Assembly (NCBI GenBank): GCA_022385755.1
Contig: MU278367.1
Location: 1-64,000, forward strand
Length of the DNA stretch: 64,000 nt
Reading direction: 5' to 3'
From: Trametopsis cervina
Lineage: Eukaryota > Basidiomycota > Agaricomycetes > Polyporales > Irpicaceae
Shown: in pieces, positions 22,212 to 34,684 of the stretch
Position numbering within the stretch: the first letter of the stretch is position 1
Layout: every line of letters starts with the position of its first letter
The notes under the pieces: generated by a model
The model's input: the letters and a program-made list of their open reading frames with translations, nothing else
Database searches by the model: none
Told to the model about the DNA's origin: nothing
Translations under genes and position numbers: made by a program

Positions 22212-24416
22212 ATGAAACGTACAGCAGAGAAGCAGCTAACAAGAGACGAATTCGGTGAAGATGAAGTACGTCCAATGCAACTCAGTGCGAGGCCAATAAA
22301 CTGAGTACGGTGTGATAGGAAGCCGATGATGGCGAAGTAGGTACAGGTTTTAGGAAAGCGGACCCCAGTGCGCTAGCGACCAGAGAGTACGCCTTGATTA
22401 TTCTGTAATCTCGGAATGAACTAAACACCCCGTTTTTGGAATCCATTTAGAATACGGGGGTTGCCCCGCCGCGCTCGTGTAACGGCTGCTGCAGCTGCAC
22501 CTCCGCTACCGGCCCTTTCTGTGTCGGCTGCTCTAGAGGTAGTTTCGAGCCTTCTGCATATTATTGGCAACACTGACCCGCCACGTAGACTGAAGCTCCA
22601 GCTGTACCGAAGTTTGCAGGCTTTGGTGGCTTTGGTGCCCCTTCCACTACCACGACCCCATTCTCGTTCTCCGCCTCTCAAAATCCATTTGCGCCATCTT
22701 CCTCGGCTACGAATCCCTTCGCGCAGACAACACCACCTGCTTCCTCCTCTACCCCATCGTCATTCTCCCCAGCTCCCTCCGTCTCATCCTCTGCATCGAA
22801 TGCGACCAAGCTGTTCGCGTCCTTGGTCAATTCTTCAACTTCGTCGGAAACAACGCCGAAGTCTAGCCCTCGTGATGATGCAGATGCTGAACGCGTGAAA
22901 CATGAAACGCAGTATTATACAGGACTTCGTGGCCTAAACGTAGCATTCCTGGCTGCTTGCAAGAAGGCAGTCGATGCGGATCCATTCATGGATATCGGAG
23001 AGGTATTGAAACGATATGATGCTCTCAGGTCAGGCCTGAAGGCCGAATATGAGAAGGGTATACAGAAAGTCTCTTCTACATCAGTACTGCCGAAGGCCCC
23101 ATCCCCGCCTTCTGCCTTCCCCGGATTTGGAGCTCCCTCTCTTAACAAGGCCAGCTCTGAGCCAAAAACCGCGCCAATCGCTATGCCTGTCGCGCCATCT
23201 AGCTTCTCTGGATTTAGCTTCTCTGCTCCTGCGTCCACTTTGACGCCTAGCGGGGAAGGATTCAAACCGCAGCTTGCATCAACACCATCCAGCACCAAGC
23301 CATTCGCTTTCGGCTTCAACTCAGACAAGCCCAAGGAAGAACCCGAAAGTATCTCTTCATCTGGCTCTGTCAAATCCGCCTTCTCGTTTGGCGCGCCCAG
23401 CTCAGCTTCGTCGAACTCTTTCTCATTCGGCGGCTCTACGAACAACTTTGGAGGCAGTGCCATGTCGTCCGGATCTGGAGGTGCCTTCGAAAAGCCATCT
23501 TCCGCGTTCTCAGGTAATCCATTCTCTGCGCCATCGGATGGACCGAAGAGCAATGACACCACTAAGCCAAAGGAGGAGCCTTCAGCGGCAAGTGCCTTTG
23601 GCAGCACAGTATTCGGTGGCCCTTCGTCCGACAAACCTGCCTCTGACGCGAGTACACCTTTCTCTTTTGGAAGCAGTTCTCCTCGCCCGTCTTTGTTCGG
23701 TACCTTTGGGAAGTCTAGCAGTGGCAGTATAGGGAACCCTGTTGGCTTCGGGTTTGGTAGTCCTCCCAGGACCCCTGACGTTGGAGTCACCTCCGGTGTC
23801 ACTCCTAGTGGTTTTGCATTCGGTGCACCTAAAGCTACGGAAGCCACCGACGACAACGGTGATGGAGGTGATGGTGCTTCGGGACAAGCAACAGCGGACG
23901 ACGCTCCCCCTGTGCTAGTGACCACTTCAGTGCATGACCAGGATGGGGAGGGCGAAGAAGATGAGGAGACTACATATGAACAGAAGTGCAAGGTGTACAA
24001 GATGACAGAGAAAGATGATGGTTCGAAAGAATGGAAGGATTTGGGCATTGGTGAGTCTCTTCCTTGCGATACGTAGCTTCGTACCCTGACTGAGTTTCTG
24101 CAGGTTTGTTGAAAGTGAAGGTCCACAAGGAGAGCAATGCCCGCCGTCTACTTCTTCGAAACAGTAGCACTGGGAAAATCCTCATAGTATGTGCTTTCGT
24201 AGTCTGTTGTGCTATCCCTAAATCGACCATTGGTTGTAGAATTTCAATGTGCATGCTGGATTGAATCCATCAGCGGCTAAGAACATCGTCTCGCTAATGG
24301 GACATGAAGATGGCGCCTCCGTTCCGTACAAGCTTCGTGTCAAGACGAACGACCTGGCTGAAGAAGTCAAAAAGACCCTTGACCGAGAGGTGGAGAAGGT
24401 CAAGGCCAAGTCATGA
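22212..24416 (+). CDS. Nup50/Nup2-like nucleoporin with FG repeats and Ran-binding domain
   Basis: The N-terminus MKRTAEKQLTRDEFGEDE, then EADDGEVGTGFRKADPSALA and REIRGLPRRAR, is the NUP50 importin-alpha-binding region. The middle is rich in Ser/Pro with FG repeats: GFGGFGAP, FSFSASQNPFAP, FAFGFNSD, FSFGAPSS, FSFGGST, FGSTVFGG, FSFGSSS, SLFGTFG, GFGFGSPP and FAFGAPK. A helix (YYTGLRGLNVAFLAACKKAV) separates two FG blocks. The C-terminus is a RanBP1-type domain: YEQKCKVYKMTEKDDGSKEW, LLKVKVHKESNARRLLLRN and FNVHAGLNPSAAKNIVSLMG. The protein should act at the nuclear basket, releasing cargo from importin-alpha with Ran-GTP. Small introns split the first 60 codons and the Ran-binding domain; the exon edges around 22480-22590 are uncertain. 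It ends 305 bases from a convergent gene. Confidence 0.88.
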
Positions 24417-24721
24417 CGGAGACCTGACTGCGATGTACTGCCTCACTGTTATCCGCCTCTTACGCATTAAGTATACGCACGTTCAGCTGCTTTTCCATCT
24501 TACGACACCTTCATATTGCATGTTTATCGTTCTGACTACATTGACGAATCACTCCCGTACTTACCGTCGTTCTATCGAATTATATGCACACACAACAGCT
24601 ATAAAGCCATCACAGCGTGGACGGTTGCTCCGCAATACCGGCCGCAAGGTTACAAGAACGCACACTATTACAATAGTCACACAAAGCTACTAGGAATACA
24701 GAATTCGACGATTGCATTAAG
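24417..24721. other. Short convergent intergenic region
   Basis: Two genes end toward each other here, so both 3' UTRs and polyadenylation signals must share about 305 bases. No gene is seen. Confidence 0.5.
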
Positions 24722-27700
24722 TTACGACGCTTGTTGCGCTCTGGTGTAAAAGTCCGCTGCAGACCACCCGTAGGCCCTTGTGAGCCTCCGGCCGAACTCT
24801 CGAACTTTATAGGGCTGTAGTGTTGGATCGGGATGCGCTGTCGAATTTGTTAGTATACATCAATCGGGCCGTTCAAGTCGCACTTACGCTTGTGGAACGT
24901 GATAGACTGTTGTGCGTGGTCAGGAGGATCCCCGCTATCATGACAAGACCATGAACTCACCGGATCGCGTGCATCAGGGGGATCGAAACGGACACTGGAA
25001 CCAGCGGTACTGGGGTCATAGGTGAAGCCCATTTCTCGCATGACCTACGTACACGTCAATAAAACGTCTGGGATCTTATACGGCCGCAGCGCCCTACCTT
25101 GAGGAAGTTCTCCCACTTCATCGGAGCAATCCCCTGCTTCTCATCCTCAGCGGAATGGAGAAGCTGATGCATGTACGTCTTGGTTTTCCTCGTCATCTTC
25201 GACAGGAAACTGTACTTGTCGCCGTCCTTGGAGTCTGCTTTCTTCTCTTTGTCTTTCTTACCGGTCATCCGGGAAAATAATGACGGTTTCTCTGGGACGG
25301 TGAATATAGTTGGCTGGTCACTGCGTGTCTTGACTTTGGCCTTCTCGCTCGCCAGCCCCGTTTTTTGCAAATAAGACCGAGCAGACTGTGCGGTTTGTTC
25401 CGTGGGTAGCGTAAGAGACGTCGTAGATGCATATGCTGGAACCGTGGAGGTCGATGACATAGAACTGGCGACGCTTCTCACAGAAGGTGTCCTCTTGCGC
25501 GGAGACTTCGGTGAAGTAGGAGCACTAGGCTTCCTCTGTTGTTGTGCAGACGTCGGAGTAGGCGGGATAGGAGGCGTAACGGGTCGCTCGGGGACCTTGT
25601 CCGCGATTTCTTCCGTTTCAGCTTCAGCAGCAGGTTCTCCCTCGGCGGGACCTTCAGTGCCCTGTCCGTCAGCGGTAGCTGTGGACTTTTTCTTTTTCTT
25701 TTTAGGCTTTTTCTTCTTTTTCTTCTTATTTGTACTGGGCTCGTCCTCGTCTGATACCTCTTCCACTGTTGCCTGTTTCGTCTGGGGCGCTGTGAAAAAC
25801 GTGAAATTATCTGCTGAAGTACATGCACAAGGCGCATTTACCTTGTTGTGCGGTAGATGCAGCTTTCGTCGCAGGCTTTACGTTGGGCTTTGGCTGGGCA
25901 GGAGTATAGGCTGATGCGGGAGGCTTTGGACCGGTATAGGGCTGACGAGGTTCCTTGCGGGAGCTGGTCTTCAAGTTCGGGTTTCCATTGAACATGCGAC
26001 CTGTGATGCATGATAGGTTGTAACATATCAGATATACCTATTAACGTACCGCGCAAAGACCCTAATAGCTTAATAAAAGAGTTTCCTTTCTTGTCCTCGG
26101 CGGCTTCCTTGAAGAAAGCGGCTTCACGTCTGGGAAAATTGAAGTCTGGGTCGGCTTGAGCCATATCCATTGCCTCCCTGATCATTTCCCGCAAATGATC
26201 CTCTTCATCCTCGTCGTACATCTCATCTTCGTCATCGCTTTCGTCGCTTTCATCGTCGTTTTCGTCGTCGTCGTCATCATCATCTTCGGACTCTTCCCCG
26301 CTCGTTTCGGTAACGGTCATCAGGGAGGGCATAGATGCGTGGCTGTCATAACCACTGGATGGAATGACGAGGGGCGGTTTCTTAGCGCCCCTGCTGGATT
26401 TCTTCTTACCATTGGTCGCCGTCTTTGGGGGCGCGTCAGAGTCAGAGTCAGAGTCATAATCACCGTTCCCCGCGTTACCACCAAGGAGCCTCTTAGCGTG
26501 CCAGGATGGCTTGCGGTATTTGATGTCATCCAGGCCCCAGAGATTGTCAATCGTCTGTCCTGAAACTGCTTGATAATTCTGGTAGAGGGCCTAAGCTGTG
26601 TTCACGCGAACGTAAGTGTAAGGTTTCACTCACCAAGTTGACGAACTTCCATATCGTCTGAACGATATGCGGCTTTCTGAGCTCCGTGTCAATGGGAATC
26701 AGCATGTCTTGGAAAGTTTGGTATTGCAGGGACGCTTGCTCAGAGAAAATCTGAGCATCGACCCAGTTCTCGTATTCCTCAGGCGCAGCGCGCGGTTCTT
26801 TCTTCCATGCATTGCCGTCAGGGCCCAGCAGAGGAGTCTCAAGAAGTTCCAAAAGTTGAACCGTTGACTGAGCAGTGGTGAGGCAGATGTATAGCAGAGT
26901 TAAGCATGTTTCTCACAGAAAAATCGCCCATTGCGTCCCAAAGCTCTTGTGGGAAACGTTTAGCATCACGAGGAGTCTCGTCGATGGCTTCATGCAAGAT
27001 ATGGATCAAAATTTGCTTGGGGTATGGGGACTCTGGTAGACACAACTCCACGACTATTGAGTCGAGGAACGACTTATGAACACTCTTGAGATGCTCCCAG
27101 CTAAAGATATACTCCGGCTGAGTGGATCCTTCCTCCTTGTTCTGATTTTCATGGAAGTACTGGCCCCAGTGTGCTAGAGGGACGCATATATGAGCCAACA
27201 AGATTACAGAAAGGAATACTAGACGACATACGAGCGGTAGTCGCTAGCTGCGCGAATTTCTGCTGAGCAAAACCGACCAGTATGTTGACCAAATCATACA
27301 AGACAAGATATCTAGCACGGAACTGAGGATCCTTCTTCAGTAAGTTGCGGATCTGCCCGTCATTCTCGGTGTCTACGTTCTCGGTCAACGTCAAGCCCAC
27401 CAAACGCCAGGCCGAAGCGAACATGTATGTGTTGTGAATCCTGACAAGCGACGGTAATCATATTATTATGTGACGTTCAAAGCGCGTCTCTGAATACTTA
27501 CTTGGAGGAAATGACGCTCGCGATGAACGCAGGATCAGCTAGGGGGTCTTTGCGCTGCGTCTTCCTCTTTCCAGAGTAAGCCGGGATATTGGGCTTGCGT
27601 GCTTCGGCTTCTGACTTAATCGCGTGATGGAACAGGAAAGGATCCTGAAGATTCTGGATTTCGTCCAAGCATGCTGTCCCAAGTTCCGATTAGCATTTGG

Positions 27701-28117
27701 TAGAACGCGACCCGAAATACGCGTACCTGTGTATTGAGCCTCTGCAATCTTAATGGCCTTTTCAGCATTGAAAGGCGTAGCCAAAGCTTGTCCATAATTC
27801 TCCACGAGGTCCTCTTGTGAACGGAATGGATTATGGCTTCCCTATGTGGTCCAAGCACACCGCAGCTCACCTGCTATAAGTTCCAACTTTTCTCGCCCGC
27901 TTATCTTCGTAGAGAGAGAGACTTCTCCCGTACCCATAGCCCCGTACTTCCCATTCCGCAATACGAGAGCTCGGGCTGTAGTGGGCTTATGACCTTCCGC
28001 ATCGCGTTTGGTATGAGATCTCTTCACCACGATCTCCTTCGGCCCTGTGGTCACCAATGCTTGAGATTTCGATGGTTGAGAAGCTGGCGCCTTCGCCGGC
28101 GGCCGCCTAGGAGGCAT
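24722..28117 (-). CDS. Large acidic/lysine-rich conserved fungal protein with HicA-like C-terminus
   Basis: The N-terminus is MPPRRPPAKAPASQPSKSQA. Helical conserved segments follow: VENYGQALATPFNAEKAIKI, DEIQNLQDPFLFHHAIK, FRARYLVLYDLVNILVGFAQ, SWEHLKSVHKSFLDSIVVEL and HILHEAIDETPRDAKRFPQE. Next comes a region with DNLWGLDDIKYRKPSWHAKR and long Asp/Glu runs (about 26215-26300), then a poly-lysine tract (25685-25730) and a Ser/Thr/Pro linker. The last exons read PMKWENFLKVMREMGF, GSSVRFDPP, SITFHKPHPDPTLQPYKVRE and RAYGWSAADFY. That end has the small alpha-beta pattern of the HicA/YcfA double-stranded-RNA-binding fold, including a central H followed by P-H. I recall this family as annotated 'ipa protein' in mushrooms, with low certainty. 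The function is unknown; charged tracts suggest a nuclear or RNA-related role. Confidence 0.72.
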
Positions 28118-29395
28118 ATTAGTCGACAGTGAGCCTCCAGAAGCTTCAGGATATCAGCAGGGATGCAGTTGGAAGATGATAATTGAGGTAGTAGGATGTG
28201 TGCACGGATACTTGCCTCGATTCGGCATTCACCGTGCATAGGTCCAGACTCTAGCGCTCAGACCTCCGTACATGGCCTCCAGACAATAACGGCTGCGACG
28301 AAGTTAGACGCAAGAGCGATAGGTTGGAATTCATGGCGGTATCAAACGCGTTACGTCGTCTCAGCGTCATGTTCATTTGCGGATTGGGAACTTCGGCACG
28401 ACGTCTGTGTCACCTCGCTAAGTAATGTAAACCCCGGACACAGACTATTGGCACTCACAAGCTAAGTCGTTTACCGAACCTGAGAGCCCAGTGTCCTTTC
28501 GGTGGGATGTCACAGCTGAAGGATTATCAGGAGCAACCCGTTCACTTATAGCTGCTAGTCAGACTTAAGTACACTAGGCATGGGCGCCAGATAAGTACAA
28601 GGGGGTTTCGGAACAGTTGCGATCCATAAGCAAGTGACAGACTTTCTCATTCTGTGCTCAGCGTTAACTTTCATCCATCCAGTCTTCTACCACCTTACAC
28701 GATACCTCAACTGCGGCGATTGGGGCCTGTACGACGAGCCTTGGGAGGAAGGGGTTGTATTTGCCACTCCCATACTACGCCGCGTATACGCCGTGTTAGC
28801 CAACGGTCCGTTTGTTCAGCAGGTGCTCGTATGATGCATGCATGATGCACCATGGCGGCCACCGCCTGGGTAACAGACCATTACCACGAGGCGATACGGC
28901 GCGAATCTCGAGTGTAGGTCCAGGTGTAGCACCAGTAAGTGCAATATCCTCATGACGCTACCAGCTCATTGCTATACACCTATCCTTCAGCTACAGTACT
29001 TCTGCAGATCAATTCACATCGTTCCTTGTAACTGAATGAGCAAACGCCGCGGCCTGAAACCTGGTGAAACGCGTTTGCATGAAGGGGGCTGTGGGCGCGT
29101 TGCCGAGAGCCAACCCGCCCGCGAGCACAGCTATGCATTTGAACATTTGATCCGAGAGCGTGGCTGGAATGACGCGGGCAACAGTGGGCAGCATGTTTAA
29201 ATATCAACACCGCTCGTGGCGTGTTTCTCTTTCGCCACCCCTGCTTTGGCGAGGAGCCTTGACGGTTTCATTCACGTTCTCTTTCTTTTTTGCTTCGTTT
29301 TCGCTTTCTTCCGGCCGGTCCGATTTTGTTTTCTACAGCTCTTTCTTTCCTTCGCAGCCGGGTCTGTGGCGAATTCTAACGAACCCGGTGCCTTG
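28118..29395. other. Divergent intergenic region with pyrimidine-rich tract
   Basis: No credible gene lies in these 1278 bases. The right end (29270-29360) is strongly pyrimidine-rich (TTCTCTTTCTTTTTTGC and similar), a common fungal core-promoter feature, and leads into the gene starting at 29396. Both flanking genes read outward. Confidence 0.5.
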
Positions 29396-31234
29396 ATGGT
29401 ATCATTCAACGTTTCTCGTGAGTGACGAAACCTGTCTTCTTCCTTATGCGAGCTTAAAATTGACGTCTTCCAGTTGACGATTGTTCCCCTCTCATTACCT
29501 ACTCGCAACCATGGATTGACGCGTCTCTTAATGATACGCTTGCGTCTAATTACTCCGACGCAAGTCTTCACACGGCCACCGCGAATGGAGCAACCGCTAC
29601 ATTCTCGTTCAACGGCACAGGTGTGTGGCTGTATGGCGCGCATCGTCCAGAGTACGGCGTATACGCCATGACGGTGGACGGCCAAACTGTGGCGAATGGT
29701 AGTGCATCGGCCGTGATACCGGTCTTCGACCAGCTATTGGGTGGATCTTCAAACTTGGGCATGGGGGAGCATACAGTTACTCTGACGAGCGTGTCAGGAG
29801 GTCCGATCGACTTGGATAGCCTCATCTTCGAGACTCAAATGGACTCGCAGAAGTGAGTGTTTTAGAGTTTGTGTTATGTGTGTAGCACGCACTCAATGGA
29901 AGTATAGCCAACATGTCAACCAAACGGTAGTGGATGACAGTGATCCACAGATATCGTTCTCTCCCGCTACCGAATGGCAGGTGGCTGATCATTCATATCT
30001 TGCGAATGGGAGTGTTCAGTACGTTACACTAAAGGTTATGACATGTCTCATGAACTAATGTGATCTACTCAGCTTCACCCAGACCATTGGGTCCCAAGCT
30101 GCACTTTCATTTACTGGTGACGCTATTGCGATATACGGTGGCGTCTCTTTCGACCATGGGATCTATACGGTATCTATCGACGGCAAAGCTAAGACGTTGA
30201 ATGGTGGTGGCTACTCGGAGTATCATCCGAAGGTGAGTACTCTTACGTGATTCTATCGACAATGACGAGCTAAAGCGAACTGTCAGACATTGCTTGTGCG
30301 TACAACTCAAACTCAAAGTTACGCTGATTTTGCCGTACTGATAGTCACATAGTATTTCGCGCAAGGTCTTGGCGCAGGTCCACACGACCTAGCCATTACT
30401 GCCGGGTCCCAGTATCTGGATGTCGACTCGATCGTTCTGTACGCCGCAACCGGCGGTGCGAACGCTACGTCGGCTCCTCCACCTACGAGTACAACTAGCC
30501 CTACGACGATGAACAACGGCGGCAACGGAGGTACTCCTGCGACTGGTCCAGACGCATTCCATATAGACCAGAGGTACGCTTTCATTACTTGATTCAGGTC
30601 ATCCTACCGTGCTGATAACATATCATAGCAATGCTTCCTCACATGTCAAGTCAATCCCTCCCGTCGTCTTGGCTGCTATCATCGGCGCCTCGATCATAGG
30701 TCTCGTGTCAATCATCCTCATCGGCTTCTTCCTCTTCCAGCAGATCAACAAACATAGCAAGGCCAAGGCAGATCTTGAGGCGGCAGCAGCAGCGGACGCA
30801 GAATCTCCCACTTTCATCCAGGATCCCAAATCCGATCCCGATGCCGGCTACTTTGACAAGAACGCTGGACAGCATCTGCAGAGAAGCAATTCTAGGTGGA
30901 CGGTGAAGAGCTTTGCGTCGCGCTGGTCTCAGTCTTCGTACCACCAGACCATTGAAGATTCGCCGCCGCCCGCTGTACCACCCCTACCCGCAGGACTTGC
31001 CAACTTGGCTATCCCTGCTCCTAAGCAAGCGGGAGCCAATGGCAACTACCGATCCCGTGACGGTAGCTATCAATCTACGACTTCATCTGACAGTGGTAGA
31101 GGCTCCGTGAGTGTCCAGTACGAGTGTCGCTATGAGGAGCCGCCAGACTGATCTTCCTGTCACAGGTTGCCCCGCTGCGCCCTAAGAGACCCACGGGCGT
31201 GGATTTGGATGATCTTCAACATATCGAGCTGTAG
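29396..31234 (+). CDS. Single-pass membrane protein with two extracellular beta-sandwich-like repeats
   Basis: It begins MVSFNVS and continues after a short intron as LDDCSPLITYSQPW. Two similar modules follow. The first has ATATFSFNGTGVWLYGAHRP, YGVYAMTVDGQTV and GEHTVTLTSVSGGPIDLDS; the second has AALSFTGDAIAIYGGVSFDH, GIYTVSIDGKAK and GPHDLAITAGSQYLDVDSIV. The NGTG/YGV...VDG pattern suggests a carbohydrate-binding-like or discoidin-like beta sandwich, by inference only. A Thr/Gly/Pro linker precedes one membrane span (VVLAAIIGASIIGLVSIILI) and a cytosolic tail rich in Ser/Pro. The last exon ends PLRPKRPTGVDLDDLQHIEL. This matches a family common in mushroom genomes and usually annotated only as transmembrane protein. 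No classical signal peptide is seen unless translation starts upstream at 29216. Confidence 0.75.
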
Positions 31235-31819
31235 TTACGAACGACCCATGCTATTATTTGCAATGCAACCAGATGAACGTACACGCAAACAGGCAGAGCC
31301 TGTACATATATATTATTTTAATGATACCTGCGTACCTGGGCATCATAATGAACAACAACGCCTGCGCCCCTCCATCTACAAAGTCAAACTCAGATGTTCC
31401 GACTTGCAACAAGTTGCATTGTGTTTGACAACGTCACCGGCCATTGTGGCCCGTGACGTGACACGATGTGATGCGGTCGGCAGTCACACCTCGCATCCTA
31501 ACAACGGCGTGATGTGTGACAGCTGCCGGACGAGATATATCTCTCTCGGGCTACGGACGTCTATCATCGACTTGTCCGTCGTGCACCGTTACCCTTCTTT
31601 CCCCTTCTCCCTTTTCATCCTTTCTCTATCTCTCCTTCGGGTCGAGCTGAGCTCGCTGGACATCCTCTAGTCACACACTGAGTTGAAGCTAGCCTTCCCA
31701 CTGTCTGTATCATCCTCCCGGTCTTCTGGTTCAAGCATCGTCTCTGCTCTCGCGTCGAATTCGCGTTCTGTCCTATCCTCAAACTTACAGCATCAACACC
31801 TCGTCGAGAACGATAAGCA
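31235..31819. other. Intergenic between two membrane-protein genes
   Basis: No gene is seen. A pyrimidine-rich run (about 31590-31645) probably belongs to the promoter of the gene starting at 31820. Confidence 0.45.
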
Positions 31820-32483
31820 ATGGGAAACCTCATTTGGCATGAATGGGCCCGTTACGTCTCGCTCACCGCTACAGTCTGTGAGTACCGCGCCCGGCTGTGG
31901 CTCTACCGCGTTACCAATCCCAATCCTTGACCCGCAGATACTATATGGGCTGCCTTCTGGGGAATACTCTTCCGCAAGTTTTTCTGGGATTTCGTTGGAG
32001 GAACACTCCGTGCACCAGGAGGTATCCAGTGCGTAGCCATTGTGCATTGATTGGCCACACCCGAGATATTAACATTATCACCATGAAACCACAGACCGGC
32101 GAACAACATTGCATTCTTCATTGATATCATCGTCAAGATCCCCGTCGTGCAAATACTCGTCATGATACACGCGTTCGCCCTCCTCGCTCTGGAATTCCCA
32201 GCGCCCTTCCTGAAAGGGACGGGTATATACCGCAGCTTACCCCTCCGAATCGTTATGCTGCTAGGACAAGCCTTCCTAGCAATTTTGTTTTACCAGGTGC
32301 GCGCACGTCACGCTCATGCGCATGGCTGTACGACGGCTGATGCGAACTCTGATCTTTGCGTTTCAGGGCACGAACGGCGCTATATACTCTCTAACAGCCG
32401 CTATAGGCTACATGAGAGCCGTCGCGCTGGGTGAGACGATCAAAGAGGCCAAGGAGAACAGAGGGAGGGGCGGAAGGGCCTAG
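31820..32483 (+). CDS. Small conserved fungal membrane protein, function unknown
   Basis: Four exons join in frame to a protein of about 155 residues, starting MGNLIWHEWARYVSLTATVY. Four hydrophobic segments can be seen: around YTIWAAFWGILFRKFFWDF, ANNIAFFIDIIVKIPVVQIL with MIHAFALLALEF, LRIVMLLGQAFLAILFYQ, and TNGAIYSLTAAIGYMRAVAL. The tail is basic and glycine-rich. Introns start GTGAGTACC (after VYT), GTGCGTAGCC and GTGCGCGC. It resembles a short, single-domain fungal family known only as a DUF (possibly DUF7727); I cannot confirm the number. No catalytic motif is visible. Confidence 0.75.
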
Positions 32484-33239
32484 CGACCTTGGCCCCCCTC
32501 CGTCTTCCACTCCTGTACTAGGGAGAGAAGAGATTCTCATTATAGATGCTGGGTTCATCTACACTCTTTTTACATCTTCCTTCCTTTTTCTCCTCACCGA
32601 GTTTTACCACTTTCTCCGAACCCCCGCTTTCTGCCCTTGCACTAGGAATCATCCCGCCCGTCATCGTGTCGGTTACCTCCTCCCGACACATGCTATTCGA
32701 AGCAGCGATAATTGTATAACTACAGCTTACCTGTGTTGTGTAGTACGCAATGACAATCTTGCTTCATCTCTTATCCACTACTGCACTGTTCTCTACAATG
32801 ACAATGGCCCATGACGCCATCGAACTCACGCTGGCTGCCCTGGGCGCGTGATCGAGCGTGCGCTGTGAGTTCAATGGTCTGCATTCGCCCACCGCGACGC
32901 GTACGCGCGCAGGATTACGCCGCGCTCGCCTGTCGCGCATCGATAACCCGCGTCCGAGCCTTTTCTTCTCATACCACCGTCCGCAGCCTGAGATTTCCAA
33001 TCGCACGACCGCGTACTCCGTCCCACGACGCCCACGTCGCCCACGAACTTTCATTTTCTTGCGCACACGCTTTAAAGTCTCCTGCGTCGTCTAGACGTTA
33101 CCTCCTTTTCCCCCTTCTCCGAGTCTTAGCTGCACCGCCCCCGCGTTGTCATAGCCGATCGTATAGATATCCGACGCTGTTTAGCACCGCCCCCGCACTA
33201 CCAGATCTAGAGGATTTACACAGGAAAGCGGACGCGACG
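32484..33239. other. Intergenic, upstream of the Ap4A phosphorylase gene
   Basis: A long open frame (32811-33443) runs into the first coding exon, but its upstream part is compositionally simple (Arg/Pro/Ser) and looks like 5' leader. C-rich tracts at 33090-33200 mark the probable core promoter. Confidence 0.5.
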
Positions 33240-34684
33240 ATGAAGAGCGTCCTGAGCACCCCCGCAGAGATCATAGCACAGCTGCCCGCGGGCTTCGAAC
33301 GCGCAAAGGAGGCCGGCGACGTGCTCTTCTTCCCGTCGACCGTGCACACGCACAACGAGTTCGGCGTCGAGGTGCGTCTCCCCCTCCCTCTGTCCCCCTA
33401 CCCGCCGTTCTACCCGCCACGCGCTGACCATAGAGGATGTTAACAGTGGGAAATAACCCTCTGCCCGGCCCTGCAAACCAAGCCCAAGCTGCCCACGCCC
33501 CACTTCGACGCAGCAGCAGACGAGCAGCGCGCGCAGCTCTCGAAAGAGGGCCGCAAATTCGATCCGTTCGCGCCGCCGTATGTCCCGAACTTGCTGCTTG
33601 GGGAGTTGAAGGATGAGACGGAGGGCGAGGAGTATGTCGTGCTGGTGCGTGAAATGGCGGAGCTCAGGCTGGTACCTACCGAGGCTAAGTGGATGAGATG
33701 GACAGTTTAATAAGTTCTCGGTTGTGCCGGAGCATATCCTTTTGGTCACGAAAGGTACGTCTTTGCGCACATGTTCGCATACCCTGCGATCTGATAATGT
33801 GGTCTGGCACAGCATTCCACTCGCAAACCTCCCCCCTCATGCCCCCCGACATAATTCAGGCCTACAGGCTCCTCGCAGCCGCGCGCAACGCCGGCCGCAA
33901 CTTCTTTGCCTTCTACAACTGTGCGTCCCCCTCCCCTCCTGCCTTCACTTGACTCCCCTCCCTCTTTTTCTAATCGTTATGGTTTTGGCGATGTAGGCGG
34001 AGACAACAGCGGCGCGAGCCAGCCGCACAAGCACCTGCAGCTGATCCCGACGACGCCGGATGGCCCGCCTGTTGAGAAGCTCGCGAAGGCGACGGGTATC
34101 GAGACTATGGGTGCGTCCTCCCCTTCTTCCCTTCCCTTTCCCCTCTCTTCCCTGCCCTTTCCCCTCTCTTCCCTGCCCCTCCTCCTTCATCCTCTTCCAA
34201 CTTGACCTGACCTGACCCTTTGAACTAACTTGACATGCGCTCCGTAGAACGCCCCTTCACACTCTCCACCCTTCCCTACGCGAACCACGTGCGTCGTTTC
34301 CCCGGCCACCTCCCCTCCGCCTCCCTCTCCGAACAAGAATACACCCTCGCCCGGACGTTCCTCGCCCTTCTCGACCTCGCCCTGTCCACCTACCGCCGCG
34401 ACCCCTCGCACGACGAGTCGGGCACGATCAGCAACAGCCTCTCCTACAACGTCGTGCTGACGCTAGACCACATGCACCTGATCCCGCGCAAAGCCGAGAC
34501 GCACGTCCTGCGCGAGACGGGCGAGGAATTGAGCGTGAACGCGATGGGCTTCGCGGGGTGTTTGCTCGTGAAGAGCGAGCGGGAGTTTGAGGCTGTTGTG
34601 ACGGAGGGAGTGGGGAGGATTATGGGGGATGTGGGGTGTAAGAGTATACATGAGCAGCAGTGTGATGGGATTTGTTCGATGTGA
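33240..34684 (+). CDS. APA2: ATP adenylyltransferase (Ap4A phosphorylase)
   Basis: The protein starts MKSVLSTPAEIIAQL and runs to about 335 residues across five exons. Landmarks are DVLFFPSTVHTHNEFGVEWE, TLCPALQTKPKLP, FDPFAPPYVPNLLLGEL, KFSVVPEHILLVTK, NFFAFYNCGDNSGASQPHKH and LQLIPT, the last two together giving the HxH-L-Q active site of the HIT-like superfamily. The second half includes SYNVVLTLDHMHLIPRKAET and ELSVNAMGFAGCLLVKSERE. It splits diadenosine tetraphosphate with phosphate to ATP and ADP (and the reverse), in the cytosol. Yeast has two such genes, APA1 and APA2; the symbol here marks the family, not orthology. An intron at about 34110-34246 holds a CT-rich minisatellite. Confidence 0.88.
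34116..34185. repeat. CT-rich minisatellite in an Ap4A phosphorylase intron
   Basis: TTTCCCCTCTCTTCCCTGCCC is repeated about three times in tandem (unit near 20 bases) inside the intron that separates EKLAKATGIETM from ERPFTLSTLPY. It is non-coding. Confidence 0.7.

Noticed and set aside
22915..24126. 403-codon open frame on the minus strand
   Set aside because: It is the antisense shadow of the FG-repeat exon of the Nup50-like gene; its Ser/Pro/Gly composition mirrors that exon.
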